A stretch of 64,000 nucleotides of DNA from Paracoccus denitrificans (GTDB lineage Bacteria; Pseudomonadota; Alphaproteobacteria; Rhodobacterales; Rhodobacteraceae): positions 62,001 through 126,000 of the forward strand of contig NZ_FNEA01000006.1 of assembly GCF_900100045.1 (NCBI RefSeq). Direction: 5' to 3'. The translations under genes and the position numbers were made by a program. This document shows, piece after piece, positions 16,892 through 25,966 of the stretch (the first letter of the stretch is position 1; each line of letters starts with the position of its first letter). Under the pieces are notes generated by a model. It searched no databases and was not told the DNA's origin. It worked only from the letters and a program-made list of their open reading frames with translations.

Positions 16892-18583
16892 ATGGAAGAC
16901 TTCGTTCCCAGACTGGATCCCGGACTGGACGCGGCGCGGCAGGTCCGCGCCGGGCAGGCCCTGGAAACCGAAGCACCGCTGGACCCTGCCGAGGCGGTAA
17001 TCGGCGACACGGCGGATGGCACCGGCCGGGGCCGCCGCATCTATGGCGCATGCAGCGTCGAGACCTATCGTGCCGCCGGGGCGCTGCATGCCGCCCATCG
17101 CGATGCCGGCGGTTTTCTGGATGCGGTGGATCGTTTCGCCACGCCGGATTTCTGGCGCCGGGACGGGGCGGTGAAATCCTGGATCTATGACCGGCAGGCG
17201 GTGGAGCATGCGCCGGGCCGGGACATGGATTCGGTGCGGGTGTTCTATCATGCCGGGCATGGCCGGATGGACGAGGACGGGATCTTCCACCTGCCGATGG
17301 GGGCGCTGTGGACCGGGGCGGATGCCTGCCTGACCTCCGACCGGATGCGGCTTGGCTCGGGTGCGCTGCGCTACCTGTTCTGGTCCACCAGCCAGTCGCT
17401 GCGGATCGGGCCCGGCTACAGCCCGCTGCACAGTTGGGTGCGGGCCAACCAGGGCTTGCGCATGCTGTTCGGCTTCGACTCGATCTGCTGGGATTCCGGC
17501 CGCTATGGCGCGAATTTCTGGCACCATTGGCAGATGGGCAAGCCCTTCGCGCAGGCATGGCTGGACGGGGCCTGGGACATCGCACCCGATCAGAGCCCGG
17601 TCGCCTGCGCCTGCGCGCCGGATCGCGACGTGGCGCTGGCCATGCTTTTTGGCGAACGGCAATTCCGGGCGCAGCGCGGTGCGGCGCAATATTGGGCCTG
17701 GCGCTGGCACGCGCCCGTGGCGCTTTACAGGCGCGAGGCGGCGCTGACCGAGCCGCCGGCCGAGTTCGCGGCGGTGCGGCTGGTCCCGGCGGCCGAGGAT
17801 CGCGCGCTGGCCAGGGCGGTGCTGTCGCGCCTGGGACTGGACCCGGCCTTGGTTGCGGCCGATGCGCAGGGCGCGATCTCGGTCAGCCACGGCCCCGTCC
17901 GCTTCCAACGCCGGCCCGACGGGCGCATCCTGCTGGAGTTCGAGCCCGGTGCGCCGGGGCGGGGCCTGCGCGAGATGCCGCCGCGCCGCACGCTTGTCAG
18001 CCGGGCCCAGAATGCGTTGCGCAGCCATGGCTTCCTGCTGCCGGGGACCGAGTTGGTCTTCGACCGCGTCTCGCTGGCCATGTCCGCGACGGCCAGCCTG
18101 CGCCGGCTGGACGAGCCTCCTGCGGAAAGCCTGGACGAAATCATCGTGCAATTCCGCCAGTCCATCGACGGTATCCCGGTGCTGACCCCGGATGCCGGCA
18201 GCCTGCGGCTGGCGATGCGGCCGGACGGCAGCGTGCTGCGCATCGAATCGACCCTGCGCCGGGTGGCTGAGCGCATGCCGGCCCGCGCCCATCCCCATGG
18301 CATGCCCGACGATCCGCCGGCACCCCTGCGGCCCGAGGGCCCGCCCACGCCCGAGCCGCAGACGATCGCCCGCATCCTGGCGCAGCATTCGGCGCGGCTG
18401 ATGCGCGATCTGGCGGCGCGCGGGGCGGCGCCGCTCAGCCTGCGCATCCTGCCGGGCACGACGGAAATCGGATACGGAATCCGCAGCAACACGGCGCGTC
18501 TCGTCGCCCGCCAGGGCATCGAGATCGAATGCGTGCGCGGCTTTCGCAAGCGTTACTGGATCCAGTCTGACCTGGGTGACTGA
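16892..18583 (+). CDS. Caspase-like (DUF6345-type) protein with substituted nucleophile and propeptide-like module
   Basis: A 563-residue protein with no signal peptide that I can see. Residues about 110-275 resemble clan CD (caspase/gingipain-like) folds of the DUF6345 type: the strand-His motif VFYHAGHG (His123), then a strand FWSTSQSLR where related proteins carry the nucleophilic Cys and this one has Ser167, then GLRMLFGFDS and GKPFAQAWLDGAWD. Residues about 295-455 look like a PepSY/FTP propeptide module (EIIVQFRQSIDGIPVL with a following RPDGSVLRI hairpin). The C-terminus (490-563) is unassigned. ATG 16892 is chosen because AAGGAG lies 8 bp upstream; ATG 16829 is possible. A pentapeptide-repeat gene follows after 88 bp. 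Family assignment is by motif reading only. Confidence 0.6.
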   Translation: MEDFVPRLDPGLDAARQVRAGQALETEAPLDPAEAVIGDTADGTGRGRRIYGACSVETYRAAGALHAAHRDAGGFLDAVDRFATPDFWRRDGAVKSWIYDRQAVEHAPGRDMDSVRVFYHAGHGRMDEDGIFHLPMGALWTGADACLTSDRMRLGSGALRYLFWSTSQSLRIGPGYSPLHSWVRANQGLRMLFGFDSICWDSGRYGANFWHHWQMGKPFAQAWLDGAWDIAPDQSPVACACAPDRDVALAMLFGERQFRAQRGAAQYWAWRWHAPVALYRREAALTEPPAEFAAVRLVPAAEDRALARAVLSRLGLDPALVAADAQGAISVSHGPVRFQRRPDGRILLEFEPGAPGRGLREMPPRRTLVSRAQNALRSHGFLLPGTELVFDRVSLAMSATASLRRLDEPPAESLDEIIVQFRQSIDGIPVLTPDAGSLRLAMRPDGSVLRIESTLRRVAERMPARAHPHGMPDDPPAPLRPEGPPTPEPQTIARILAQHSARLMRDLAARGAAPLSLRILPGTTEIGYGIRSNTARLVARQGIEIECVRGFRKRYWIQSDLGD

Positions 18584-18671
18584 CGATCCGGTAGCCCGGG
18601 GGCGGAGGCAGCCGCCTCCGGGCACTTGACTGGCGGCAAGGCCATGGGGAGGAATTCCCGAGAGGGGGAGC

Positions 18672-19388
18672 ATGGCGAAATACACCCGCGCCGAAATCGT
18701 CCGGCGCATCGCGACGATGGGACGCCTGCACCTGGCCGGGTCCGACCTGGCCGGGCTGGATCTGTCCGGCATGACGCTGGTGGGGGCCGATCTGTCCTAT
18801 GCCGACCTGACCGAGACCGACCTGACCGATGCGCAGCTTTCAGATGCCAGCCTCTGGTCGGCATGCGCGGCGCGGGCGCGGTTTCGCAACGCCAACCTGT
18901 CGCGGGCGAGCCTTGGGCTGGCCGACCTGTCGGATGCCGACCTGCGGGGCGCGGTGCTGGAGCGTGCCGACCTGACCGGCGCCCGGCTGGACCGTGCCGA
19001 CCTGACGGCGGCGCTGCTGCGCGGGGCCTGGCTCGACAGCATGCAGCGGGCGATGGCGACCGGGGCACCGCCGCTACGTTATCCGGCACGGCACCGGCCC
19101 ACCACCTGCATCCTGCACGAAGAACATGTCTCCGAACCCGTGGCCCTGCGCTGCGGCGACCGGCTGGAGATGCACCTGAACAGCCTGTCCGAAGCGGTCC
19201 CGCATCCGTCCGGGTTGGCCCGGCTCGTAGGCGCGCCGATCCTTTCCGGCCCCGAACGGCCGGCACAGGTCGCGGGTCCACCCTGCGTGCTGGTCTTTTG
19301 CGCCATCGCCCCGGGCCGTGCGCGGCTGGTGCTGGAGCCGGGCGAGGGCAGGGCGCCCGTCGTGCTGGAGGTGCTGGTTTCGCCGTGA
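18672..19388 (+). CDS. Pentapeptide-repeat protein with C-terminal beta domain
   Basis: The 238-residue protein has a short helical N-terminus, then A(D/N)LXX pentapeptide repeats from about residue 18 to 120 (for example GADLSYADLTETDLTDAQL), which form a right-handed quadrilateral beta-helix. Residues 155-238 are a separate beta-rich domain (PVALRCGDRLEMHLNSL ... VLVFCAIAPGRARLVLEPG ... VLEVLVSP) whose strand pattern recalls the chagasin-like I42 fold, but the NPTTGY and GXGG loops of true inhibitors are absent. A strong GAGGGGGAG site precedes the ATG. It lies 88 bp after the caspase-like gene on the same strand and converges on the SARP gene with a 12-bp gap. Confidence 0.8.
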   Translation: MAKYTRAEIVRRIATMGRLHLAGSDLAGLDLSGMTLVGADLSYADLTETDLTDAQLSDASLWSACAARARFRNANLSRASLGLADLSDADLRGAVLERADLTGARLDRADLTAALLRGAWLDSMQRAMATGAPPLRYPARHRPTTCILHEEHVSEPVALRCGDRLEMHLNSLSEAVPHPSGLARLVGAPILSGPERPAQVAGPPCVLVFCAIAPGRARLVLEPGEGRAPVVLEVLVSP

Positions 19389-19400
19389 CGGCCGCCGGGC

Positions 19401-20987
19401 TTACAGCCCCGAGCGCGTGATCCCCATCAACCTGGCCATGCGCAGTGGCGCAACCGGATAATCCGGGTCGGCCATCAGCTCCAGCGAGAAATCTGGCTCG
19501 ATCCGGCGCAGATGGCGCAGCGCATCGGCCGCCGCGGCCACATCGCCCCGATGATAGCGCAGCGCCGCCAGGAAACGCAGCGAGGGCCGGTTGTCCGGGG
19601 CGAAGGCAAAGGCCGCGGCGGCCGAGTTCTCGGCATCGCCCAGGCGACCCAGCCGCAACTGCACGACGGCGCGGCGCATCAGCCACGAGGCGGGACCAAG
19701 CTCGGCCAGGGCGCCACGCGCGCCGCGTTCGGTCGCCTCGAGCGCCTCGAGATCGCGACCGACATCGGTCAGCGCCTGCGACAGTGCATGGCAGGCCAGT
19801 TCGTTGTCGGGATCGTTGCGGCAGGCGGCCTGCGCCAGTTCCAGCGCCCCCACCGCATCCCGCCGCCACGAGGCCGAAAGCGAGGCCACCGCCAGCACCG
19901 CCGGATTGGCGGGCGCCAGGTCGCGGGCCAGCTGCGCAAAGGCTTCGGCCTCGTCCGAGCAGCGCGCCGGATCCTCGGTCAGCCGCTCGCTGATCAGCGT
20001 GTTGCGCAGGTAGGAACGCAGCGCCAGCGCGACGCCGCTCTGTCGCTCCTGCGGCAGCGAGGCAAGGATGCGGTCGGCGGATTCCAGGCGGTCGCGGGAA
20101 TAGCTGAACACGTCCCAGACCGGGAAGGTCAGCCCCTGCGCCGGCGGCGCGGTCCGCCGCGCCCGGTCGAGCAGCGCCACCGCGATCTGTGCCACGGCAT
20201 GGCGCATGGTCGCGGTTTCGTCGGCGGCGCGGATGGTGAAGCGCCGCGTCCAGCCGCGCGCGCCCGTGGCGATGTCGCGCATCACCACCATCAGCGAGCA
20301 GTCGATCCCCGCCGAATAGCAGATCGCGCTGACCTGCGTGCCGGTCGGCGGCGCCTGTGCGTCCGGCCGGTCGGCCAGCACCGCCGGGATCATCTCGCAG
20401 GCGCGGGCGGCGGCCTCGTTCACGATCATCTCGCCGATGACATGGGCGCGGCTGTCGTTGCTTTCGACCGGACGCAAGGCCACGACATAGTCGCCGGGCG
20501 CGGGGCTGGTGTCATACCAGGCTGCGGCCACTGGCGCCAAGGGCCGTTGCAGGGCGCTGGGGCCGTCGCTTTCCGGCGTCAGCCGCAGGCGCATGTCGCG
20601 CAGCCATGTCTCGAACTCGGGGTCGGGAATGTCGATATCGGCGGCGAACTCGATCGGCACGCCGCCGGCGTCATAGACCGGCGTCAGGTCGATGCGCAGC
20701 CGCTCGGGGTCCAGCCCCACCCAGCCCACGCCGGCCAGCAGGATGTCCTTTTCCGCGCCCAGGGCCGCGCGCAGCTCGCGCAGCATCTGCCGCAGGCTGT
20801 CCGAACCGCGCTGCCGGCCCCGTTCGCTCCACAACAGGTCTTGCAGCCGGGCGCGGCTCAGGCGCAGGTCGGGCGCCGTGCCCAGCAGTGCCAGCGCGCC
20901 ACGCGCCTTCTGGCTGCGGGGGGTCAGATCCGCCCCGCCGGCGCCGCGCAGGCGCACGGATCCCATCAGACTCAGCGTGGCAGGCAT
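19401..20987 (-). CDS. SARP-like transcription regulator with TPR region
   Basis: A 528-residue protein. The N-terminus (about 1-85) is a winged-helix domain of the SARP/OmpR-C type: MPATLSLMGSVRLRG, then QKARGALALLGTAP, SRARLQDLLW and SLRQMLRELRAAL, where SARP proteins contact DNA. A middle domain (about 140-290) resembles the non-catalytic adenylate-cyclase-associated region found in alphaproteobacterial SARP proteins. The C-terminal 170 residues are TPR-like helices (WLMRRAVVQLRLGRLGDAEN, APDNRPSLRFLAALRYHRGD). It is transcribed toward the caspase-like/pentapeptide pair, so it may control them, although its own promoter region also faces purM. Confidence 0.75.
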   Translation of the reverse strand: MPATLSLMGSVRLRGAGGADLTPRSQKARGALALLGTAPDLRLSRARLQDLLWSERGRQRGSDSLRQMLRELRAALGAEKDILLAGVGWVGLDPERLRIDLTPVYDAGGVPIEFAADIDIPDPEFETWLRDMRLRLTPESDGPSALQRPLAPVAAAWYDTSPAPGDYVVALRPVESNDSRAHVIGEMIVNEAAARACEMIPAVLADRPDAQAPPTGTQVSAICYSAGIDCSLMVVMRDIATGARGWTRRFTIRAADETATMRHAVAQIAVALLDRARRTAPPAQGLTFPVWDVFSYSRDRLESADRILASLPQERQSGVALALRSYLRNTLISERLTEDPARCSDEAEAFAQLARDLAPANPAVLAVASLSASWRRDAVGALELAQAACRNDPDNELACHALSQALTDVGRDLEALEATERGARGALAELGPASWLMRRAVVQLRLGRLGDAENSAAAAFAFAPDNRPSLRFLAALRYHRGDVAAAADALRHLRRIEPDFSLELMADPDYPVAPLRMARLMGITRSGL

Positions 20988-21174
20988 TTGATTCGCCGCA
21001 TGGCTTCGTTATGGTCGCATATTGATCTTAATGCGCCAGGGTGCGGGCGAACAGCCGCCGCCGTGCAGGGGCGCGGTGCTGGAGCGGCTGGAATCGGATC
21101 CCGCCTGCAGCCGATACATTGCCTGCGCGCCGCGCCTGCGCTATCGGAGCGTCAAAGCAAAGGGGATCCCGAAG

Positions 21175-22221
21175 ATGACCGAGCGCAAGAGCGGCCTGTC
21201 CTATGCCGAGGCCGGAGTGGATATCGACGCGGGCAATGCGCTGGTCGAGCGGATCAAGCCCGCCGCCGCCGCCACCCGCCGCCCGGGCGTGATGGAGGGG
21301 CTCGGCGGTTTCGGCGCGCTGTTCGATCCGCGGGCCGCGGGTTACCGCGATCCGGTGCTGGTGGCCGCGACCGACGGTGTCGGCACCAAGCTGCGCATCG
21401 GCATCGATACGGGCGAGCTTGACGGGCTGGGCATCGACCTTGTCGCCATGTGCGTGAACGACCTGGTCTGCCAGGGCGCCGAGCCCCTGTTCTTCCTCGA
21501 CTATTTCGCCACCGGCAAGCTGTCGGTCGATGAGGCGGCGCGAGTCATCAACGGCATTGCCGAAGGCTGCCACCGTTCCGGTTGCGCACTGATCGGCGGC
21601 GAGACGGCCGAGATGCCCGGCATGTATGCCCGCGGCGACTTCGACCTTGCCGGCTTTGCCGTCGGCGCGATGGAGCGCGGCACGGCCCTGCCGGCGGGCG
21701 TCGCGGACGGCGACGTCCTGCTGGGCCTTGCCTCGGACGGGGTGCATTCCAACGGATTCTCGCTGGTGCGCAGGGTGGCCGACCATGCCGGGCTCGACTG
21801 GAACGCGCCTGCGCCCTTCGGCATGGGCACGCTGGGCCAGGCGCTTCTGGTCCCGACCCGGCTTTATGTGCGTCCGGTGCTGGCTGCGATCCGTGCCGGC
21901 GGCGTGCATGCGGCGGCCCATATCACCGGCGGCGGCATCACGGAAAACCTGCCGCGCGTCCTGCCCGAGGGGCTGGGGGCCCAGGTCGACCTCGACAGCT
22001 TCAGCCTGCCACCGGTATTCGACTGGCTGGCCGAGGCCGGCGGGATCGCCGAGGCCGAGATGCTCAAGACCTTCAACTGCGGCATCGGCATGATCCTGGC
22101 CGTCGCCGCCGATCGTGCCGCCGCAATCGAGGCGCTGCTGAAGGCCGAGGGCGAGACCGTGTTCCGCCTCGGCCAGGTCAGCCCCGGCGCAGGCGTGGGC
22201 TACAGCGGCCGGCTGCGGTGA
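21175..22221 (+). CDS. purM: Phosphoribosylformylglycinamidine cyclo-ligase PurM
   Basis: PurM closes the imidazole ring to give AIR, the fifth step of purine synthesis. The 348-residue protein has the AIRS fold, with [20 protein letters not shown] at the N-terminus, the ATP site [34 protein letters not shown] and the glycine-rich [15 protein letters not shown] 21175 gives the standard N-terminus and follows AAAGGGG. The stop overlaps the purN start (GTGA), a conserved purM-purN coupling. The 187-bp gap to the divergent SARP gene must hold its promoter. Confidence 0.97.
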   Translation: MTERKSGLSYAEAGVDIDAGNALVERIKPAAAATRRPGVMEGLGGFGALFDPRAAGYRDPVLVAATDGVGTKLRIGIDTGELDGLGIDLVAMCVNDLVCQGAEPLFFLDYFATGKLSVDEAARVINGIAEGCHRSGCALIGGETAEMPGMYARGDFDLAGFAVGAMERGTALPAGVADGDVLLGLASDGVHSNGFSLVRRVADHAGLDWNAPAPFGMGTLGQALLVPTRLYVRPVLAAIRAGGVHAAAHITGGGITENLPRVLPEGLGAQVDLDSFSLPPVFDWLAEAGGIAEAEMLKTFNCGIGMILAVAADRAAAIEALLKAEGETVFRLGQVSPGAGVGYSGRLR

Positions 22222-22814
22222 AACGCGTCGCCATCCTGATCTCGGGCGGCGGCTCGAACATGGTCAAGCTGGTCGAATCCATGACCGGCACGCATCCCGC
22301 GCGGCCGGTCGTCGTCGGCTCGAACGATCCGCAGGCAGCGGGCCTTGCCCGGGCGCAAGCCATGGGCGTGCCGAGCTTCGCCATCGACCACCGGGCCTAT
22401 CCCGGCGACCGCGCGGGCTTCGAGGCAGCGCTGCTGGAACCCCTGCTGGCCGCGCAGCCCGACATCCTGTGCCTTGCCGGCTTCATGCGTATCCTGACCC
22501 CGGACTTCGTGCAGCGGTTCGAGGGCCGGATGCTGAACATCCACCCCTCGCTCCTGCCGAAATATCCGGGCTTGCATACGCATCAGCGCGCCATCGACGC
22601 CGGCGATGCCGAGGCCGGGGCCAGCGTGCACCTGGTCACGCCGGAACTCGACGCCGGCCCGATCCTCGGCCAGGCCCGCGTGCCGGTCCTGCCCGGCGAT
22701 ACGGCCGAGACGCTGGCCGCCCGCGTGCTGACCCAGGAACACCGGCTCTATCCCCAGGTGCTGCGCCGTTTCGCGCAGGGCGACCTGACGCCGATCACCC
22801 TCACCGCGGCGTGA
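22218..22814 (+). CDS. purN: Phosphoribosylglycinamide formyltransferase PurN (GTG start)
   Basis: PurN transfers a formyl group from 10-formyl-THF to GAR. The 198-residue protein shows the GAR-binding SGGGSNM near the N-terminus, LAGFMRIL, and the catalytic trio in [12 protein letters not shown] (Asn and His) and [10 protein letters not shown] (Asp). It starts with GTG at 22218, overlapping the purM stop; no suitable ATG lies near. A clear terminator follows the stop. Confidence 0.96.
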   Translation: MKRVAILISGGGSNMVKLVESMTGTHPARPVVVGSNDPQAAGLARAQAMGVPSFAIDHRAYPGDRAGFEAALLEPLLAAQPDILCLAGFMRILTPDFVQRFEGRMLNIHPSLLPKYPGLHTHQRAIDAGDAEAGASVHLVTPELDAGPILGQARVPVLPGDTAETLAARVLTQEHRLYPQVLRRFAQGDLTPITLTAA

Positions 22815-22817
22815 AAA

Positions 22818-22840
22818 AAGGCGCGGACATGCGCCTTTCT
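22818..22840 (+). terminator. Terminator of purMN
   Basis: AAGGCGC (22818-22824), a 6-nt loop, then GCGCCTT (22831-22837) followed by TCT. On the opposite strand the stem is followed by an A-to-T run (TTTTTTC), so it could act in both directions, including for the convergent liv operon. Confidence 0.7.
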
Positions 22841-22857
22841 CCGTTTTCCAAATACTC
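22841..22857. repeat. Copy of the GTATTTGG element, 3' of purN
   Basis: CCGTTTTCCAAATACTC is the reverse complement of the form at 2666 and 8114. It directly follows the purN terminator, between the convergent ends of purN and livM. Confidence 0.6.
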
Positions 22858-22895
22858 TGGGGGTGCGGGGGCAAAGCCCCCGCGACTTCGCCTGG

Positions 22896-24236
22896 CTATT
22901 TCTCGGGCACCAGCCCGCGTGGCGCGAATCGCAGCATCAGAAGCAACACCACCCCAAGCGCGATAAAGCGCATATGCGGTGCGCTGCCCAGCAGATGGTC
23001 GCGCAATGCGCCTGCGGGCAATGGCCCGGTGACCAGCCGCATGAACTCGGGGCCCCAGACTTCGGCCTTGATCCACAGGAACCAGATCAGGATCGCCCCC
23101 AACGCCGCGCCCCAGTTGTTGCCCGAGCCGCCGACGATCACCATGACCCAGATCAGGAAGGTATAGCGCAGGGGGTTGAAGCTGTTCGGCGACAGAAGCC
23201 CGTCCAGCGTGACCATCATCGCGCCGGCAAGGCCGATCACCGCACTGCCGATGACGAAGATCTGCAAATGCCGGCGGGTGACGTCCTTGCCCATGGCCTC
23301 GGCGGCGGTCTCGTTGTCGCGGATCGCGCGCATCATCCGGCCCCAGGGCGATTTCAGCGCCAGTTCGGCCAGCAGGATCAACCCCAGCAGCACGGCACCG
23401 AACAGGCCCGCGTAAAGCAGCTTGACCCAGATCCCCGAGGCGACGGCGGGGCTCAGCCCCCATTCGGCGGCCCGCGCCACGAAATCGGGACTGCTCTGCA
23501 ATTCCAGCTCATAAGGCACCGGACGCGGGATGCCCGAGACGTTCTTGACCCCCCGCGACAGCCATTCCTCGTTGCGCATCACCGCGACGATGATCTCGCC
23601 GATGCCCAGCGTGGCGATGGCCAGGTAGTCCGAGCGCAGCCCCAGCGCCACCTTGCCCACGCCCCAAGCCGCCGCCGCGGCAAAGAGCGCACCGACCGGC
23701 CAGGACAGCAGCACCGGCCAGCCCAGGCCGCCGATATTGCCGGCGCGCGCGGAATTGTTCGCCTCGATCGCCATGACCGCCGGATCGAACAGCCAGCGGT
23801 AGAGCACGAATCCCAGCACCAGCACCGCGATCAGCGCCGGCACCCGCATCAGGCCCGAGACCCGCTTCCAGACCTGCGCTGCCAGCACCAGCGTGCCAAG
23901 GCCCACCAGAAGGGCCAGGATCACCCGCGGCCCGCCCGCCGCCCAGGCACCCTGCACCGGCGCGGTCGAGACCAGCACCGGCGCCAGCCCGCCAAGCGCC
24001 AGGAAACCCACGACGCCGGCATTGAAAAGCCCGGCATAGCCCCATTGCATGTTGACGCCCAGGGCCATGACGGCCGAGATCAGCCCCATGTTCAGGATGG
24101 CCAGCGCCGTGTTCCAGCTGCCCGAGAACAGCGCGTTGCGAAAGCTGCCCTCGGCCAGGAACAGCGCGGCCAGGATCAGGAACAGGATCGGGGCGCGCCA
24201 GGGGCTGACCGCTTCGGCTTGACGTGTATTCGACAT
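22896..24236 (-). CDS. livM: Branched-chain amino acid ABC transporter permease LivM
   Basis: A 446-residue membrane permease of the LivM type, last gene of a five-gene liv cluster. The family core NMQWGYAGLFNAGVVGFLALGG and the coupling region SPWGRMMRAIRDNETAAEAMG are clear, as is the IVGGSGNNWGA segment. An extended stretch of about 100 residues (100-200) between the second and third core helices makes it somewhat longer than many LivM proteins. AGGAGGG precedes the start. Substrate is not certain: such transporters also carry amides, urea or aromatic acids. Confidence 0.92.
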   Translation of the reverse strand: MSNTRQAEAVSPWRAPILFLILAALFLAEGSFRNALFSGSWNTALAILNMGLISAVMALGVNMQWGYAGLFNAGVVGFLALGGLAPVLVSTAPVQGAWAAGGPRVILALLVGLGTLVLAAQVWKRVSGLMRVPALIAVLVLGFVLYRWLFDPAVMAIEANNSARAGNIGGLGWPVLLSWPVGALFAAAAAWGVGKVALGLRSDYLAIATLGIGEIIVAVMRNEEWLSRGVKNVSGIPRPVPYELELQSSPDFVARAAEWGLSPAVASGIWVKLLYAGLFGAVLLGLILLAELALKSPWGRMMRAIRDNETAAEAMGKDVTRRHLQIFVIGSAVIGLAGAMMVTLDGLLSPNSFNPLRYTFLIWVMVIVGGSGNNWGAALGAILIWFLWIKAEVWGPEFMRLVTGPLPAGALRDHLLGSAPHMRFIALGVVLLLMLRFAPRGLVPEK

Positions 24237-24251
24237 GGATAAACGCCCTCC

Positions 24252-25253
24252 TCAGACGGATTTGCCGCGGAACAGGCCGGTCGGCCGGAACAGCAGGACC
24301 ACGATCAGGATCACGAAGCTGACTGCGAACTTGTATTCGGTGGACAGCAGTTGCAGCAGCCCGTCGGGCTGAAAGCCCAGATAGGTGGCGATCTTGCGCC
24401 AGGGATAGGTGACGGCCACCTCGGAGAAGGCGACGATGAAGCCGCCCGCCACCGCGCCCAGGGGATTGCCCAGCCCGCCGACGATGGCAGCGGCAAAGAT
24501 CGGCAGCAGGATCTGGAAGTAGTTGAAGACCTTGAAGGACTTGTCCAGCCCGTAAAGCGTGCCCGCCGTCACCGCCAGCGCGGTGGCGATGATCCAGGTC
24601 AGGCGCACCACACGTTCGGGGTCGATGCCCGAGAGCAGCGCCAGATCCTCGTTGTCGGAATAGGCCCGCATCGCCTTGCCGGCGCGCGAGCGGTTCAGGA
24701 AGCGGAACAGCGCCCAGCAGGCCAGCGCCGTCACCACCAGCGTCAGCGCCTGGCTGACGCGCAGCGACAGGCCCTCGGACAGCCCGGTCCAGGCGCGGAA
24801 CTGCTGCACGGTGATCAGGAAGCGCGCGCCGTCGTCGAAGCGGATCTCGTCGACGCCGATGATCAGCCGGGTCAGCCCGTTCATGATGAACATGACCCCG
24901 ACCGAGGCCATGACCAGGATGATCGGCGCCGAGCGCTTGCTGCGATAGAAGCGATAGACCACGCGGTCGGTGCCCAGGATGAAGACCGCGGTCAGCGCGA
25001 TGCCGAAGGGCAGGGCGAGCAGGGCGGTCGGCAGCGGGCCCAGACTGACGCCGATGGATTGCAGCCCCCAGGTGATCAGGATCACCAGCGCGGCGCCGAA
25101 GGCCATGGTGTCGCCATGGGCGAAGTTGGAAAAGCGCAGGATGCCATAGATCAGCGTCACCCCCAGCGCGCCAAGCGCCAACTGCGCGCCGTAGGAGGCG
25201 GCGGGGATCACCACGAAGTTCAGGATGGCCACAAGGGCGTTCAGGATATCCAT
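24252..25253 (-). CDS. livH: Branched-chain amino acid ABC transporter permease LivH
   Basis: A 333-residue permease of the LivH family with about eight helices. Diagnostic segments are ALGVTLIYGILRFSNFAHGD near the N-terminus, the coupling helix KAMRAYSDNEDLALLSGID, and IVGGLGNPLGAVAGGFIVA. It partners LivM to form the membrane channel. It lies 2 bp after livF and 15 bp before livM on the same strand, with tight spacing that fits one transcript. Confidence 0.93.
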   Translation of the reverse strand: MDILNALVAILNFVVIPAASYGAQLALGALGVTLIYGILRFSNFAHGDTMAFGAALVILITWGLQSIGVSLGPLPTALLALPFGIALTAVFILGTDRVVYRFYRSKRSAPIILVMASVGVMFIMNGLTRLIIGVDEIRFDDGARFLITVQQFRAWTGLSEGLSLRVSQALTLVVTALACWALFRFLNRSRAGKAMRAYSDNEDLALLSGIDPERVVRLTWIIATALAVTAGTLYGLDKSFKVFNYFQILLPIFAAAIVGGLGNPLGAVAGGFIVAFSEVAVTYPWRKIATYLGFQPDGLLQLLSTEYKFAVSFVILIVVLLFRPTGLFRGKSV

Positions 25254-25255
25254 CT

Positions 25256-25966
25256 TCAGCCCCCCAGGAAGGTGCGGCGGACTTCGGGATCGGCCAGCAA
25301 CGCCTGCCCGCTGTCGGTGTAACGGTTGGCGCCCTGCACCAGGACATAGCCGATATCGGCGATCTCCAGCGCCTGCCGGGCGTTCTGCTCGACCATCAGG
25401 ATGGAAATCCCGGTGCGGGCGACCTCGATGATGCGGTCGAAAAGCTCGTCCATGACGATGGGGCTGACCCCGGCGGTCGGCTCGTCCAGCATCAAGAGGC
25501 TGGGCTTGGTCATCAGCGCCCGGCCGACGGCGACCTGCTGGCGCTGGCCGCCCGAGAGCTCGCCGGCGTTCTGCTTGCGCTTGTCGGCCACGGCGGGGAA
25601 CAGTTCATAGACCTGGGCCATGGTGTCGCGGTAGTCGTCCTCGCGGATGAAGGCGCCCATTTCCAGGTTTTCCTCGACCGTCATGGTCGGGAAGATGTTG
25701 TGGGTCTGCGGCACGAAGCCCATGCCCTTGCGCACCCGCTCCTGCGGGCTGAGATGGGTGATGTCCTCGCCCGCCAGCGCCACCTGGCCTTCGCGCAGGT
25801 GCAGCATGCCGAAGACGGCCTTCATCGCCGTGGACTTGCCGGCGCCGTTCGGGCCGACGATCACGGCGATCTGGCCACGCTCGACCGTCAGGGTGCAGCC
25901 GTTCAGGATGTCGGCCTTGCCATAGCCGCCGCGCATGGCGGTGGCGGAAAGATAGGGCCCTGCCAT
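25256..25966 (-). CDS. livF: ABC transporter ATP-binding protein LivF
   Basis: A 236-residue ATPase of the liv family. The Walker A motif is GPNGAGKST (38-46), the signature is LSGGQRQQVA, and the Walker B is LLMLDEPTAGVSP. The family-specific GMGFVPQTHNIFPTMTVEENL Q-loop region and the C-terminal VRRTFLGG are typical of LivF rather than LivG. Its ATG shares one base with the livG stop, so the two ATPases are translationally coupled. Confidence 0.94.
   Translation of the reverse strand: MAGPYLSATAMRGGYGKADILNGCTLTVERGQIAVIVGPNGAGKSTAMKAVFGMLHLREGQVALAGEDITHLSPQERVRKGMGFVPQTHNIFPTMTVEENLEMGAFIREDDYRDTMAQVYELFPAVADKRKQNAGELSGGQRQQVAVGRALMTKPSLLMLDEPTAGVSPIVMDELFDRIIEVARTGISILMVEQNARQALEIADIGYVLVQGANRYTDSGQALLADPEVRRTFLGG

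Noticed and set aside
16797..18772. Minus-strand frames opposite the caspase-like gene
   Set aside because: Arg/Pro/Ala-rich translations with no motifs; the plus-strand frame has a ribosome site and recognisable fold motifs.
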